Source: Mercenaria mercenaria
Lineage: Eukaryota; Mollusca; Bivalvia; Venerida; Veneridae
Direction of reading: 5' to 3'
Length of the DNA: 64,000 bases
Assembly (NCBI RefSeq): GCF_021730395.1
Contig: NC_069377.1
Span: 69,517,001 to 69,581,000 of the forward strand
How positions within the stretch are numbered: position 1 is the stretch's first letter; every line of letters begins with the position of its first letter. Below are positions 47,765 through 58,548 of this stretch, one piece after another. Below the pieces are notes generated by a model. It was not told where the DNA came from. It did no database searches and saw only the letters and a program-made list of their open reading frames with translations. Both the position numbers and the translations under genes were made by a program.

Positions 47765-49540
47765 CAAGTGCAGCGGAAAGCTTTACACATGAAACACTGC
47801 AACAGAATCAGAACACATGAACCAATGCAGCGGAAAGCTTAACACATAAACTATTGCAACAGAAGACAGGACACTAGAACCATTGCATTGGAAAGCTTAA
47901 CACATAAACTATTGCAACAGAAGACAGGACACTAGAACCATTGCAATGGAAAGCTTAACACATAAACTATTGCAACAGAAGACAGGACACTAGAACCATT
48001 GCAATGGAAAGCTAAACACATAAACTATTGCAACAGAAGACAGGACACTAGAACCATTGCAGTGGAAAGCTTAACACATAAACTACTGCAACAGAAGACA
48101 GTACACTAGAACCATTGCAGTGGAAAGCTTAACACATAAACTCCTGCAACAGAAGACAGTACACTAGAACCATTGCAGTGGAAAGCTTAACACATAAACT
48201 CCTGCAACAGAAGACAGGACACTAGAGCCATTGCAATGGAAAGCTTAACACATAAACTATTGCAACAGAAGACAGGACACTAGAGCCATTGCATTGGAAA
48301 GCTTAACACATAACCTATTGCAACAGAAGACAGGGCACTAGAGCCATTGCAGTGGAAAGCTTAACACATAAACTATTGCAACAGAAGACAGGACACTAGA
48401 GCCATTGCAGTGGAAAGCTTTACACATAAACTATTGCAACAGAAGACAGGACACTACAGCCATTGCAGTGGAAAGCTTGACACATAAACTATTGCAACAG
48501 AGGACAGGACACTAGAACCATTGCAATGGAAAGCTAAACACATAAACTATTGCAACAGAAGACAAGACACTAGAACCATTGCAATAGAAAGCTTAACACA
48601 TAAACTCCTGCAACAGAAGACAAGACACTAGAACCATTGCAATCGAAAGCTTAACACATAAACTATTGCAACAGAAGACAGGACACTAGAACCATTGCAA
48701 TGGAAAGCTTAACACATAAACTATTGCAACAGAAGACAGGACACTAGAGCCATTGCAGTGGACAACTTAACACATACACTATTGCAACAGAGGACAGGAC
48801 ACTAGAGCCATTGCAGTGGACAACTTAACACATACACTATTGCAACAGAGGACAGGACACTAGAACCATTGCAATGGAAAGCTTAACAAATAAACTACTG
48901 CAACAGAAGACAGTACACTAGAACCATTGCATTGGAAAGCTTAACACATAAACTACTGCAACAGAAGACAGTACACTAGAACCATTGCAATGGAAAGCTT
49001 AACACATAAACTTCTGCAACAGAAGACAGAACACAAGAACCATTGCAATGGAAAGCTTAACACATAAACTATTGCAACAGAAGACAGGACACTAGAACCA
49101 TTGCAATGGAAAGCTTCACACATAAACTATTGCCAAAGAAGACAGGATACAAGAACGATTGCAATGGAAAGCTTAACACATAAACTCCACATAAACTATT
49201 GCAGCAGAAAACAGGAAACGTGAAACATTGTAGTGGAAATTATATCACATGAACTAGCGCAACAGAAGACAGGACACATAAACCGTCGCAGTGGAAAGCT
49301 TAACACATAAACTATTGTAAACAGGACGCAGAAACCATTGTAGTGGAAAGCTTAACACGCTAACCATTACAACAAGACAGGGCGCAGGAACCATTGCAAA
49401 GGAAAGCATAATATATAAACTATTGTAACATAAGACAGGACGCAGGAACCATTGCAGAGGAAAGCATAATACATGAACTATTGAAAAATAAGACAGGACG
49501 CAGGAGCCATTGAAGTGGAAAGCATAACTCGCGACTCATT
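47765..49540 (+). repeat. 58-bp higher-order minisatellite, about 28 units
   Basis: The unit is two related 29-bp halves: AAACTATTGCAACAGAAGAC + AGGACACTA, and GAACCATTGCAATGGAAAGC + TTAACACAT. Unit starts fall 58 bp apart (for example 47851 and 47909). From 47830 to 49140 units differ by only one to three bases; after 49200 they degrade. Several variants (ACTCCTG for ACTATTG, GCCATT for ACCATT, GACAACTT for GAAAGCTT) occur in neighbouring units, showing recent local spreading. Confidence 0.95.
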
Positions 49541-50135
49541 GAAGCAGTTAAGGACACACATATAACATTACAGAAGAAAGCATCAAGCATCGCAGCAGAA
49601 GACACGAAACATGCACAATTGATGAAAAAGGAATCACACAAGAAACATTGTTGTAGAAAGCATAACACATAAATGACTGTAGTAGACGACATGATACATA
49701 GCCCATTGCAGTAAATGGCATAACATATGTACCACTGCAATACAAGACAGGGTTTGTGAACTACTGCAACAGAATGCTCTAGAGACACCAGTATTAGGGA
49801 GATAAAATATATTACAGTAGATCTAGTACAGTAGAAACTGTATGAGGCAAGAGCAATAGTAGTAAAAGATTACATAGGGACCAGCGCAGTAGAGGATATG
49901 ACATAAGTACATGTGCAGTAGAAGACACGACACAAGTACCAGTGCAGTAAAAGTCATGACACAAAAAACCAGTGCAGCAGATATCATGACACAAAAAATA
50001 TGACACAAGTAAGTGTGCAGAAGAAGACATGCTTCATTGACAAGTGTAGAAGAAGACATGACACAAAAACCAGTTCAGAAGAAGACGTGACACAAGTACC
50101 AGTGCAGAAGAAGACATGACACAAGTACAGGAGAT
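49541..50135 (+). repeat. 29-bp arrays flanking GT32-2, degenerate
   Basis: The left part (49541-49800) continues diverged 29-bp units. The right part (49875-50130) has GTACCAGTGCAGAAGAAGAC-type units like those at 43270-44220 but only about nine. A non-repetitive island at 49800-49870 is shared with 43185-43275. Confidence 0.8.
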
Positions 50136-50428
50136 ATAAATGAATACTATTACGCTAAGATACTAGACACAAAACAACCAGAAACGTAAAAACCGAGTTT
50201 TGAGTACATGACATAAGAAACAATTCTTTATTTTAGTATGAACAAGGTATGTTTTTCCTATGATATACTTTGACATAGTTCACCGGTGATGAAGCATATG
50301 ACACTATTGATCAAGCTGTATGATGAAAGCAAAATGACAATGAGCGAAAAAATATGTTCAAAGAACTTGCGTTGCAAGTGCTTATATCCAGTTTTGTTTC
50401 TGTAAAAAAGAAATGTTTGTTATGAAGA

Positions 50429-52092
50429 ATGACTGTGCACGGATTAAAAGCGTTGAAGTTAGTTTTCCTCTGTTCTGTGGTTGTATCTTCCGTCCAGGTG
50501 TTGCTCTATAGAACTATTGTTTTAAATGCGAAATATTCGCAAGAAACAAGATATCCTTGGAAACTGGAAACAAGAGGTGAACAATATTTTTCATTCTCTC
50601 GATGATTAAGTAATATGTTAGGACTAACGGTTTACACTGGCAATGGTTGGAATGGTAAGCGAATATCATATGGAGTCTTTCTGGCTTTAATGGTGGAGGA
50701 AGTCGCTGGTGCTACTTCGAACAATATTGCTGATTTCGCACCCGGGTAGAACCCATTTGATTTCGCCCTTCCAATCCAATTAAATATAATGATTATACTA
50801 ACATTGTACGTATCAGAAGCTTATTTGTTTGTCCTTGTAGCAAAACTGTATTCAAACATTCTTTGATAATCATCATTTACATGTAATTTAAATAATTTTG
50901 CACGTGTGTCTTATGTGCAAATATTTATACCAACTGTATTTTTTCAGACACTGAAAATGAAGCTTTTTCACAAGAAAACGCTCGTGTTGCAGTCAATGCA
51001 TCAGATATATTGCAAGAAAAGACACCGACAACGCGTGTGGATGTACACTTCGAAGGGGACGCCAGGGTATGCAACTTACACGTTGAAATGTCCGAATATC
51101 ACCGATTTGTTGAAATGACTTCTAATCTATCGGACTGGTCATATAATAAGAGACTGACCTGTCCCAAGTTGAATATAAAGAACAGAATAAACACTACCCG
51201 CATGAAATTGGTAGTAAGATGTCATAAAGATGTGGTGTTTGCAAACCTCAAACCTACAAACTCAACAGACGATATTCAAAAAGTTCAACCGGGGGACAAT
51301 TGTTTGAGAATGTTTGTCCAAAAGTGTTGTTTGGATTCGCTTCCCGTGCCAAATGTTGTTCATTATGTCTGGTTTAATAAGAAGGAACTTTCTTTCTTTG
51401 AATTTGTAAGTTTCATGTCAACGTTGCGTTTTGTGCGTCCGTGCGCTATTTTCATTCATGGTGATATGCTTCCTTCCGGAAACTACTGGAATTTCATTGT
51501 TAATATGTATCCGAATATTGTGCACGTTGTGCGCATGGTGAAAGCAACATTGTTTGGCAGGAAAGTCCAATACGTGGAACATAATGGAGATATCTGGAGA
51601 ATAAAAGCACTGCAAAGATTCGGTGGAATTTATATGGACACCGACACATTATTAGTGAAACCAATTGAACCGCTTCGCAAATATCCATGCACATTGTCCC
51701 GCCAAACTAAAAATAGGACTGTATCTTCTGCGTTCATTATGTCGGAAAGGAATGCGACTTTTATACGTGAATGGTACGAGTGGTATACCATTTACTATGT
51801 CAATGATAGCTATACATATAACGCTATGATGTACCCCAGTTATCTAGCTAACCGGAGACCTGAAACTATCCACATTGAGTATGGAACGATCTCGAGGCCG
51901 GATGAACAGCTTCGAGATGTTATATTCAACACGAATACAGACTGGTCAAATATTTATGGGATGCATCTTTTCGTCAGATCCTATATAAAGTACTCGAAAT
52001 TTGTCGATGAAAACAACGTCAAGAATTTTAATACGACTGTTGGTGCAATTTGTAGACATATTCTCTTTGGAAACAAACAGCTATGTACTTAG
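50429..52092 (+). CDS. GT32-2: GT32-like glycosyltransferase, type II membrane protein (2 exons)
   Basis: Exons are 50429-50576 and 50948-52092, with a phase-1 GT-AG intron of 371 nt, giving 430 residues. The exon lengths are identical to those of GT32-1. The start MTVHGLKALKLVFLCSVVVS forms the signal anchor; VPNVVHYVWF, IFIHGDMLPSGNYW and FGGIYMDTDTLLVKP are kept, with DXD at 280-282. About 30 residues differ from GT32-1, mostly outside these motifs, including INYSEF to IKYSKF, which removes one sequon, and YELYII to YEWYTI. The likely role is the same Golgi sugar transfer, with possible acceptor divergence. The AATAAA after GT32-1 reads AATAAT here. The frame is intact, so both copies appear functional. 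Confidence 0.88.
50690..50755 (-). repeat. SINE fragment in the intron of GT32-2
   Basis: GGTGGAGGAAGTCGCTGGTG and TTTCGCACCCGGGTAGAACC match the fragment in the GT32-1 intron, with a short internal deletion. Confidence 0.5.
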
Positions 52093-52535
52093 AAGCACCA
52101 ATAAGTTTGCAAGGGTGTATGAAACATGTGAGTACATTGTACATAAAGAAAAGGGGAAAAAATAATTTACAACGAATGATAAGAAAAGGTATCCACGCGT
52201 CAAGAAGCCTTCCGAATCAAGATTTGTTTTGCTCAAACAACATTTTATGCATTTTAATACGACAATGTGTAACGGTTTATGCTTCTATATTTTACAATAA
52301 CATACAGTGGTAACTGCAGGCCCTGTCTTACAAGCTTCAATCCATTCTTTTTCTTCAGTTGTAACTAACACAACGGCAGTCTTTATAGAAAATGAAAATG
52401 TTATTCTACTGTGACGGTTTAGGACAGCAGTAGATTTATTATTACCGACATTTTTCTACCTGGTAAATTTTAACAAACTATGATGGGCATTTCAACGAAA
52501 CTAAAGTAGTGCCAGTTACACAAAGTATAAGAAAT

Positions 52536-53049
52536 ACTGAAGAAAAAAGTATTTCTTCTCGCGGGCAAAAGGAAAGTCACGATCAATCGGTTGGCAAATT
52601 ATTTTGTTCATTTCTCACAGATCTATACAATCTGTTACAAGTAACACATTGAAACAGATACTCTTTGTAGTTTTTTAATCGGTTACACAAGATCTCGATA
52701 TATAAAGTGCACATGTGACTTTATACTTCAAATATACAAAGATGGCCCTAATTAGCATTTGATATTGATTCTGAGACTAGAATATGGAAGGCCGATGCGC
52801 CATGCTAATTGACAAATGCTTAAGCCTAAATGATTAATGTTGCATGTCAAATTCTTAGTACTAAATGCCAAAAGTAGAATATTTAATGCTATTTCCAAAT
52901 GATAAATGCTGACTGTCAAATCCTTTAAGGATCTGTATGTCTTAAATTGATAACAGAATTTTCAATTACTTGAAAACATACAATGTTCACCACAATAGCG
53001 TGCTCCAGATGTCATGCGTCTAGTGGACCGAAATTGCTTTCTTTGAAAT
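52536..53049. other. AT-rich intergenic sequence
   Basis: There is a small inverted pair (AAGAAATACTGAAGAAAAAA with AGTATTTCTT) at 52529-52556, and related words of the type AAATGATAAATGCTGACTGTC recur at 52815-52925. No gene is seen. Confidence 0.4.
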
Positions 53050-53292
53050 GTTTTACATCTTACATCTGTTGTTGGGGTTGCAAGACATCAGTCTTCTATA
53101 ACCCCCTCATGGATTTGTACCCAGTTCTGTTCCGGATGGGTGGAATACTTTGCATTTCCCATGTAGGTATCGAGTCTATTCTTGAAACTGTTGATCGATG
53201 GTGCACTAACAATAATGTTTGGGAGTCCATTCCGTTCAGAAATAACCCGCACCGAGAAGAAGTGTTTCCTAATTTCTTTTTTTCAATTTAAA
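53050..53292 (-). mobile_element. LINE 3' fragment (C-terminal block), minus strand
   Basis: The minus strand, with frameshifts, reads a VVPLWNxLP-like start near 53250, then VSAPSINSFKNRLDxYMG-like wording (GTGCACCATCGATCAACAGT region), and TYMGNAKYSTHPEQNWVQIH. This is the usual C-terminal block of CR1/Jockey-like non-LTR elements. Only about 240 bp remain. Confidence 0.55.
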
Positions 53293-53586
53293 GTATTTTT
53301 TTCTAAACATTTCAAAGAAAACAATTTCGGTCCAACAGACAATTACCAGTAAATTTATGTAAAGAAGCCCAGTAACAACAAAAAGGATGTGCTCATTTGT
53401 TGTTTAAGTTAGCTGTTTCAAGAAGCATTTTACTTTAGTTGTTCCATATTTTGCAATTAACATTTCCCATGTAACAACTGATATTTGACATTAAGCATGG
53501 CGGATCGATCTTCAATAAGAATACAGTACAAGATGAAATAAGGATAGAATTGTGCAATAAATCAGAGTTATCTTACGGTCATTTTA
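53293..53586. other. Intergenic sequence, nothing recognised
   Basis: No gene, repeat unit or RNA is seen in this stretch. Confidence 0.4.
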
Positions 53587-53798
53587 CCCTAACGCTGCTA
53601 AATTTTTAAAATGGATTGGTCCGTCATTCAATTTGGACAGTACCATTCATTAACAAAAGGGGCGTTCACTGAAAATTTACTGACTGAATAACGAACAGTG
53701 CAGACCAAGATCAGCCTGCACGGATGTGGATGTGCAGGCTGATCTTGGTCTGCATTGGTCGCAAGGCAAAATTAATTGCCGCCAGCAGGCTAAAGTAC
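53587..53798. repeat. MITE-like hairpin element (GCAGACCAAGATCAGCCTGC)
   Basis: GCAGACCAAGATCAGCCTGC (53701-53720) and GCAGGCTGATCTTGGTCTGC (53733-53752) form a 20-bp perfect hairpin with a short loop. Flanking words (TTTACCCTAACGCTGCTAAA at the left, GCCGCCAGCAGGCTAAAG at the right) match the ends of a common bivalve interspersed repeat. No protein is encoded. Confidence 0.7.
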
Positions 53799-54164
53799 CG
53801 TTTCTAGGTCTAACTTCACTATCAGTATTTGAAAAACTATAGCCACATCGTTTATATGTGCATGTTCATATCTGTAAATTGGGTATAATTAGTATGGTAA
53901 TGATTTTAGAGTTGTAATAGTTTGCTCGTACCTGAAAAATCCCTGCACAAACGAAAAAGATTAACATTCTGTGAAGAATGCCTGATCATAATATGGAGAT
54001 AATTTAGTTTTTCGTACGACAGATGTTCGCAAGGATAAGGCCCATTTTAGATAGATGTACTAGATCAACTGTTATATATACTAGAAATTGTCATAAATTG
54101 CCATAATAAAGTATATTTTAATCCATCTTGTTTGTCGAATATACATATAAGAACGAAAGATCTA
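53799..54164. other. Intergenic sequence, nothing recognised
   Basis: No coding or repeat structure is evident. Confidence 0.4.
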
Positions 54165-54386
54165 ATGATATCCTTTATGCTGGTGTTTTTATTTTACTTT
54201 ACATTTTCCTTCATAAAAATTTTTTTGAATGGAAATCAATCTCACCTTAAACGAACAAAAGATGACCATTCGTATGACCTAAAATGGTTAAAAGATGACC
54301 ATTCGTTGTATTTAAAGAAGTATGAGATTAGGTATGCGAAATTTTCAAGATTGAAAACTGATCTAGGCTGCTTGGTTGTAATGTAA
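54165..54386 (+). CDS. Short open frame with an N-terminal membrane anchor (doubtful)
   Basis: From ATG at 54165 the frame encodes MISFMLVFLFYFTFSFIKIF followed by a basic/acidic stretch containing two related words, TKDDHSYDLKW and LKDDHSLYLKK. The layout (few residues, then about 17 hydrophobic ones) is that of a signal anchor or signal peptide exon. No downstream exon or family was recognised. The internal repeat is also visible in the DNA (AAAGATGACCATTCGT twice). It could be a real first exon, a gene remnant or chance. Confidence 0.15.
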   Translation: MISFMLVFLFYFTFSFIKIFLNGNQSHLKRTKDDHSYDLKWLKDDHSLYLKKYEIRYAKFSRLKTDLGCLVVM

Positions 54387-54559
54387 AAACGATGCACTGA
54401 TTTGATGTCTACAAATTTTACCCATGGCGGTTCCAAGATCTGTCCAAGCACTGGTGGATATCGACGTACACATGACCCAGTTTCGGGCATCTTGTAATGT
54501 ATCAATCAAGTAAACAACATATAGAAAATAAAACAAAAACGGTTACGTTATACCCGTGC

Positions 54560-54625
54560 TTAACCACTGTGAAATCAATCTCGCTGTCACGCTTACTTCA
54601 CTTTGAAGTTCGGCGGCTGGAGGAC
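54560..54625 (+). promoter_or_regulatory. Ly6-C promoter / 5' leader block
   Basis: TTAACCACTGTGAAATC, CTGTCACGCTTACTTCAC and TTCGGCGGCTGGAGGAC match the blocks before Ly6-A and Ly6-B in order and spacing, while the rest of the flank is unlike them. It lies 52-117 nt before the start codon. Confidence 0.5.
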
Positions 54626-54676
54626 AATCACTTTTCCCGTCAACGTAGTTTTTGAACATTTATTTGTAGAAATAAA

Positions 54677-56272
54677 ATGGATTTTAAATTCAACATTCTT
54701 CTGGTAGCAGCAACAGTGTGTTTTACATTTCAACAAGGTAACTACATTTATTCATTTTTCTGTTATATACGTCCTCTGACAGAATTATTTTTTAAGCAAT
54801 TTTGCTTATTGAAAAAGTTCGTAGTAGTACTCGTCTTTCGAACTTTTGTGTTTCTTCGAAAATGAAGAATGAAAATAAATTTGGGGGATGCACGGGCTTT
54901 ACATTTTTATACTTGTAGTTTCGTTGAGCTGTTGCCAGATATTGCCCTATCTCAAACCCGCCTGGAAGTTAGTTTCAAACCGGCTTATTACTGCAGATAC
55001 TAAATAGTTTTCCACCTTTAAAATTGAAACAATAATGTTCACAGTACTATGTTTTAATCGATAAAAAAGTTGTACATATCAGTTTAATTGATTTTCGATT
55101 CGCGCTGTCGCCCTTTGTAACACACAGATACTGGGTATAGATACAGTTTTATGAGAAAATCGTTTCGGTCTACAACATACACAGATACGGAAAACTTTGA
55201 TAGTTTTCTAGCTCTAAAGCGGCAGCGACCTCTTTTGGTGACAGTCGCACTAGTATAATCTAGGCGTCCGTACTTTTCCAGCGAATAAATAAACTCATAC
55301 ATACTGATAGCATGGTCGGTTGTTGCGAAATTGATAATTCTAAAATCATGCGTTTATCAAAAAGGAAAACGTAAAAATGAGAAAGTACAGTCATGTGTGG
55401 CTTTTAAAATAATCTTACACTTTGAACGTCTGTAAACTGAAACTGGGCGCAAAACATAAAAATCTTAATTAAACGCTGGTTTGTAATGAAAAACAGTCCT
55501 TTTCATTCGTTTTATCAATGTAGTTTCGTTAAAATGAAGAGTCTTATTTTTAGTTGACTGCCTACAGTGTTACACATGCACCAACATATTAGAACCAAAA
55601 TGTGGGAAAACTTGGGAACTTTCTGAAGAAGAAGCTGCCAAATACATTACGACATGTATGGGAGAGAATGCTGCCTGCAGAAAAATAGGTTCCGAGGATA
55701 CACTTAAAGGTATGATAGAGTAAATAGGTACAGCAGATTAAATGTCGGGGCTCGAGTCGAATTGAACTCGGCAAGGTTTTAGATGTCAGACTCGAAGAAG
55801 GCGCGACATAAATGTGTTGCTTCTGAATCTATGCAGCTAGTACTTTATTCAAATTAGGTCTTTTTGATATAGTCATTCCGAAAGTCAAGTACAATGTCAG
55901 CTTTGATGACATATTCTTGCTGTTGGACCTACCAGGACAATTTAAAAGATCAAAAATTTTCAGCGCCCAGTCAGCAGCATTGTAAATGCACAAGCACGAG
56001 TCTACTCTATCTCTAATAAATTGACTTACAATCGGTTAATTTGTATTTCAGGAAAGATGTTAGTAACACGTTCTTGTTGGAACACGAGCTCTGAGGTGGA
56101 GGTTGAAATGAACGAGGAGTTTCTAGACTGTACATCGATTGGGAACCAAGGAACATCGTGCTACTGTAAGGGAAAGGAAGATGGGAAACCCTGCAACGGA
56201 TCACCACCGATACTGACATACATGTCTCTGATTATGACAGTTGTTTCAATTCTTTTTACTTTGATCCTTTAG
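54677..56272 (+). CDS. Ly6-C: Ly6/uPAR-fold, probably GPI-anchored surface protein (3 exons)
   Basis: Exons are 54677-54737, 55554-55709 and 56052-56272, with phase-1 GT-AG introns of 816 and 342 nt, giving 145 residues. Exon 2 is 156 nt as in Ly6-A and -B. The signal peptide is MDFKFNILLVAATVCFTFQQ. The mature protein has DCLQCYTC, EPKC, TTC, AAC, SCW, LDC, SCYC, PCNG and a hydrophobic tail (LTYMSLIMTVVSILFTLIL) suited to GPI attachment. The loop after SCWN is longer by several acidic residues (SSEVEVEMNEE). The KMLVTRSCWNT segment is nearly unchanged between the three proteins. It is clearly older than the A/B split. No defect is seen. Confidence 0.88.
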
Positions 56273-56955
56273 ACGTATTCGTGTAGTGAAACCATCCAAA
56301 ACAGAAAGCTGATTGTTTAAACAACTAGATACTAAGTAGTACTCGAATACATAGAAAAATACGCCACTGGCGACGCAATTAAAGAGAAAATCGGTATGGC
56401 CAAGGAATTTTACTGTACAAAAAATATAGAATGCCAAAGACATTTATTCCTAAGAAAACTACTTCTAAAAACGCAACTGACTCCGGATAGTTCAGTGTTT
56501 TTTTTTTTGTTTTGTTTTTTTCAAAAAGTGTCTGAAGTGTACTTAAAAGAAAAAAGAAAAAAATGAGTGTAAAACTTTTAATTCTTTACGACACCAAGCC
56601 CAGCCTTAAATGGATAAATTGAAATTGTGAATTTACTTTCTTTTAATAAATCATTTTGCGAATTGCGATCAACCAGAAAATGGAAAATTTTGTTATCTTT
56701 TGAATATACATGCGAGATACGCACCGCTGGATTCCTCGTCAGTTTTGTTAACCTCAAGTTTGTTCAACCTTGGTATGGCTTTCAATAATTTAGGTTGCAA
56801 ATGTAAAAGGATCACTGCTGTTGCATTGTTACAGTCCGTGTATGATAACTTCGGAGTGACATTTCGGACGAGTCCAATTCAGGAGGGTAATCGATAATTA
56901 TCACTATCTAAGTGCACACTTTTATATTATACTACTACCTGGACGCTTATTTCGA
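56273..56955. other. Downstream flank of Ly6-C, no further gene seen
   Basis: No clear AATAAA lies within the first 250 nt after the stop. A T/A-rich tract lies at 56500-56570. The frame at 56700-56897 has no recognisable domain. Confidence 0.35.
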
Positions 56956-57050
56956 AGTAGATTAGTACCGATCGTAGAGCGTTAGCCTTACATGTGCGAT
57001 TCTTTTATATTTCCATTGTCGCGTTGGTTCGAGTCCCACCGTGATTTATA
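56956..57050 (+). repeat. tRNA-like sequence (B box), SINE or pseudo-tRNA
   Basis: CGTAGAGCGTTAGCCTTACA resembles the D and anticodon region of a tRNA, and GGTTCGAGTCCCACC (57025-57039) is a good B box. The acceptor arms do not pair, so it is not an intact tRNA gene. Confidence 0.35.
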
Positions 57051-57507
57051 CTTTTTTTAAATCTTTGCTTTTTATCAATGTTTTAATTTCATTTTTTTCA
57101 AAGACAATTGAAAATATTCAAAATGCAGTAAAACAGCACTATGGTATACAATAACGAACTGAAATATGGAAAAATGATGATGCTTGAAATAACCTTCAGA
57201 ATAGTTTGTAGTATGTATTAAGCATCATTCTTATACTGAACAGTGTTTCTCTTTGTAAAAAAGACGTGGACGCCTCGGACATGTTGACTACACTGATACT
57301 GGCAATATACCAGTGAGGAATTTAACCTGCACGAATTTTCCGAGTGTTTTCGTGACTATGCATTCATAATACGATGTGTTTACACAGAGCTGAAGCCTGG
57401 CCCCCTTTAAACAGAAATTAATTTAATAATATTTCTATCTAAATTTATTCCAGGAAAAATGAATGATTATGGTGGTTACCCTGAAAGAGAAACAAACAAA
57501 CAAAAAT

Positions 57508-57590
57508 CACTTTCCTCGATTCGAACCTACGGCCCGCAAAATTCGATTTTTCAAACACCAATGCTTAACCACTGAGCTATCGGGACTGAC
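57508..57590 (-). repeat. tRNA-like sequence with A and B boxes, pseudo-tRNA or SINE head
   Basis: On the minus strand GTCCCGATAGCTCAGTGGTT then AAGC gives an A box, and GTAGGTTCGAATCGAGG gives a B box at tRNA-like spacing. The 3' side (GAGGAAAGTG) does not pair with the 5' acceptor (GTCCCGA) and the anticodon stem is poor, so it is a degenerate tRNA or a SINE head. Confidence 0.4.
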
Positions 57591-58548
57591 AGACGTGTTG
57601 CAATAAAATATACCCAATATTATTGTTTATGTAAGCTGCTTTACCTATTTTGTTGGTTTTATAAGTCCAGAAAACATAAACAAACGTGACGTCACCCCGA
57701 AGTTATCATACACTGACGGTACACTTGCGTAGCCTTTGCTATGTTTTTATTTACTATATTGATGTATCACGGTACATTAATCTGTTGATAGTAATTTGAC
57801 TCTGTTCTTGCAACCACTAAATTATCTGTGCAGAAAAACCTAGCAGTATCATTATTTAAATTTCATTCTATATATTTGATATCAGCATCTTTATCATTGT
57901 AGTTTTGCTTGCTACTAGTCGCTAGTGATACTGGATGTTAACATTTCGTTATGAAAAGTATTTTCAATTCAGTAAAAGATACAAAATTGAAATTCGAATT
58001 TCATTTATTACTCGAATTTCATTTATTACTCGAATTTCATTTAATACTCCAGGCTACATGCAAAAACTATTTTTACTCAGCGGCTTCAGTAACAATCAGA
58101 AAGGTTAACATGTTAAAGTTAAATACCTAGACAATATATTAACTACAGCTCTCAGTGGGTAGAAACTGGATATCAGTAATTTGTTTTTCAAATACCACAT
58201 GGGTAATTGTCTAAATCCGTTTTGAGGGAGCAGATTTCCGTTGTTGATTTCCCCATATTTTTGAAAATTTGCAATCACTTTCATTTCTTAGTTACAAAAC
58301 TTACAGAAAATGGCAATATACAAAAGTTAAATTTCATAAATAGCATGCGATTTTTTGCGGGGATGTTTGGGGGCATTGACCTTGACCATCTACCCCGTAA
58401 CTCTACTGTGACCTACTGACCCAATAAATAGTAAGGCGGCAGTCATCCTATGAAATATGACAACTGTAGGCCAGTGTTCTCTAGTATATGATCAGAAGAC
58501 AAATTGTTGACTGACCGTCAGACAAACCAACATAAACAAAAATAAGAC
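57591..58548. other. Intergenic sequence with a short direct repeat
   Basis: ATTTCATTTATTACTCGA is repeated about three times at 57998-58052. The end (58360-58540) has wording such as CATTGACCTTGACCATCTAC, typical of bivalve repeat elements. No gene is seen. Confidence 0.4.

Larger units (their letters stand above)
47071..52535 (+). repeat. Segmental duplication, copy 2 (contains GT32-2)
   Basis: This is the collinear partner of 40217-46725. It lacks the GC-rich insertion and most of the first 29-bp array, but has a longer, far more uniform 58-bp array. Confidence 0.85.

Noticed and set aside
40930-49540. Regular 29-bp repeats as a possible CRISPR array
   Set aside because: The whole unit repeats with no unique spacers, in a eukaryotic, intron-bearing context.
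57508-57590. Functional tRNA gene on the minus strand
   Set aside because: A and B boxes are present, but the acceptor arms do not pair and the anticodon stem is weak, so it is listed as a tRNA-like repeat.
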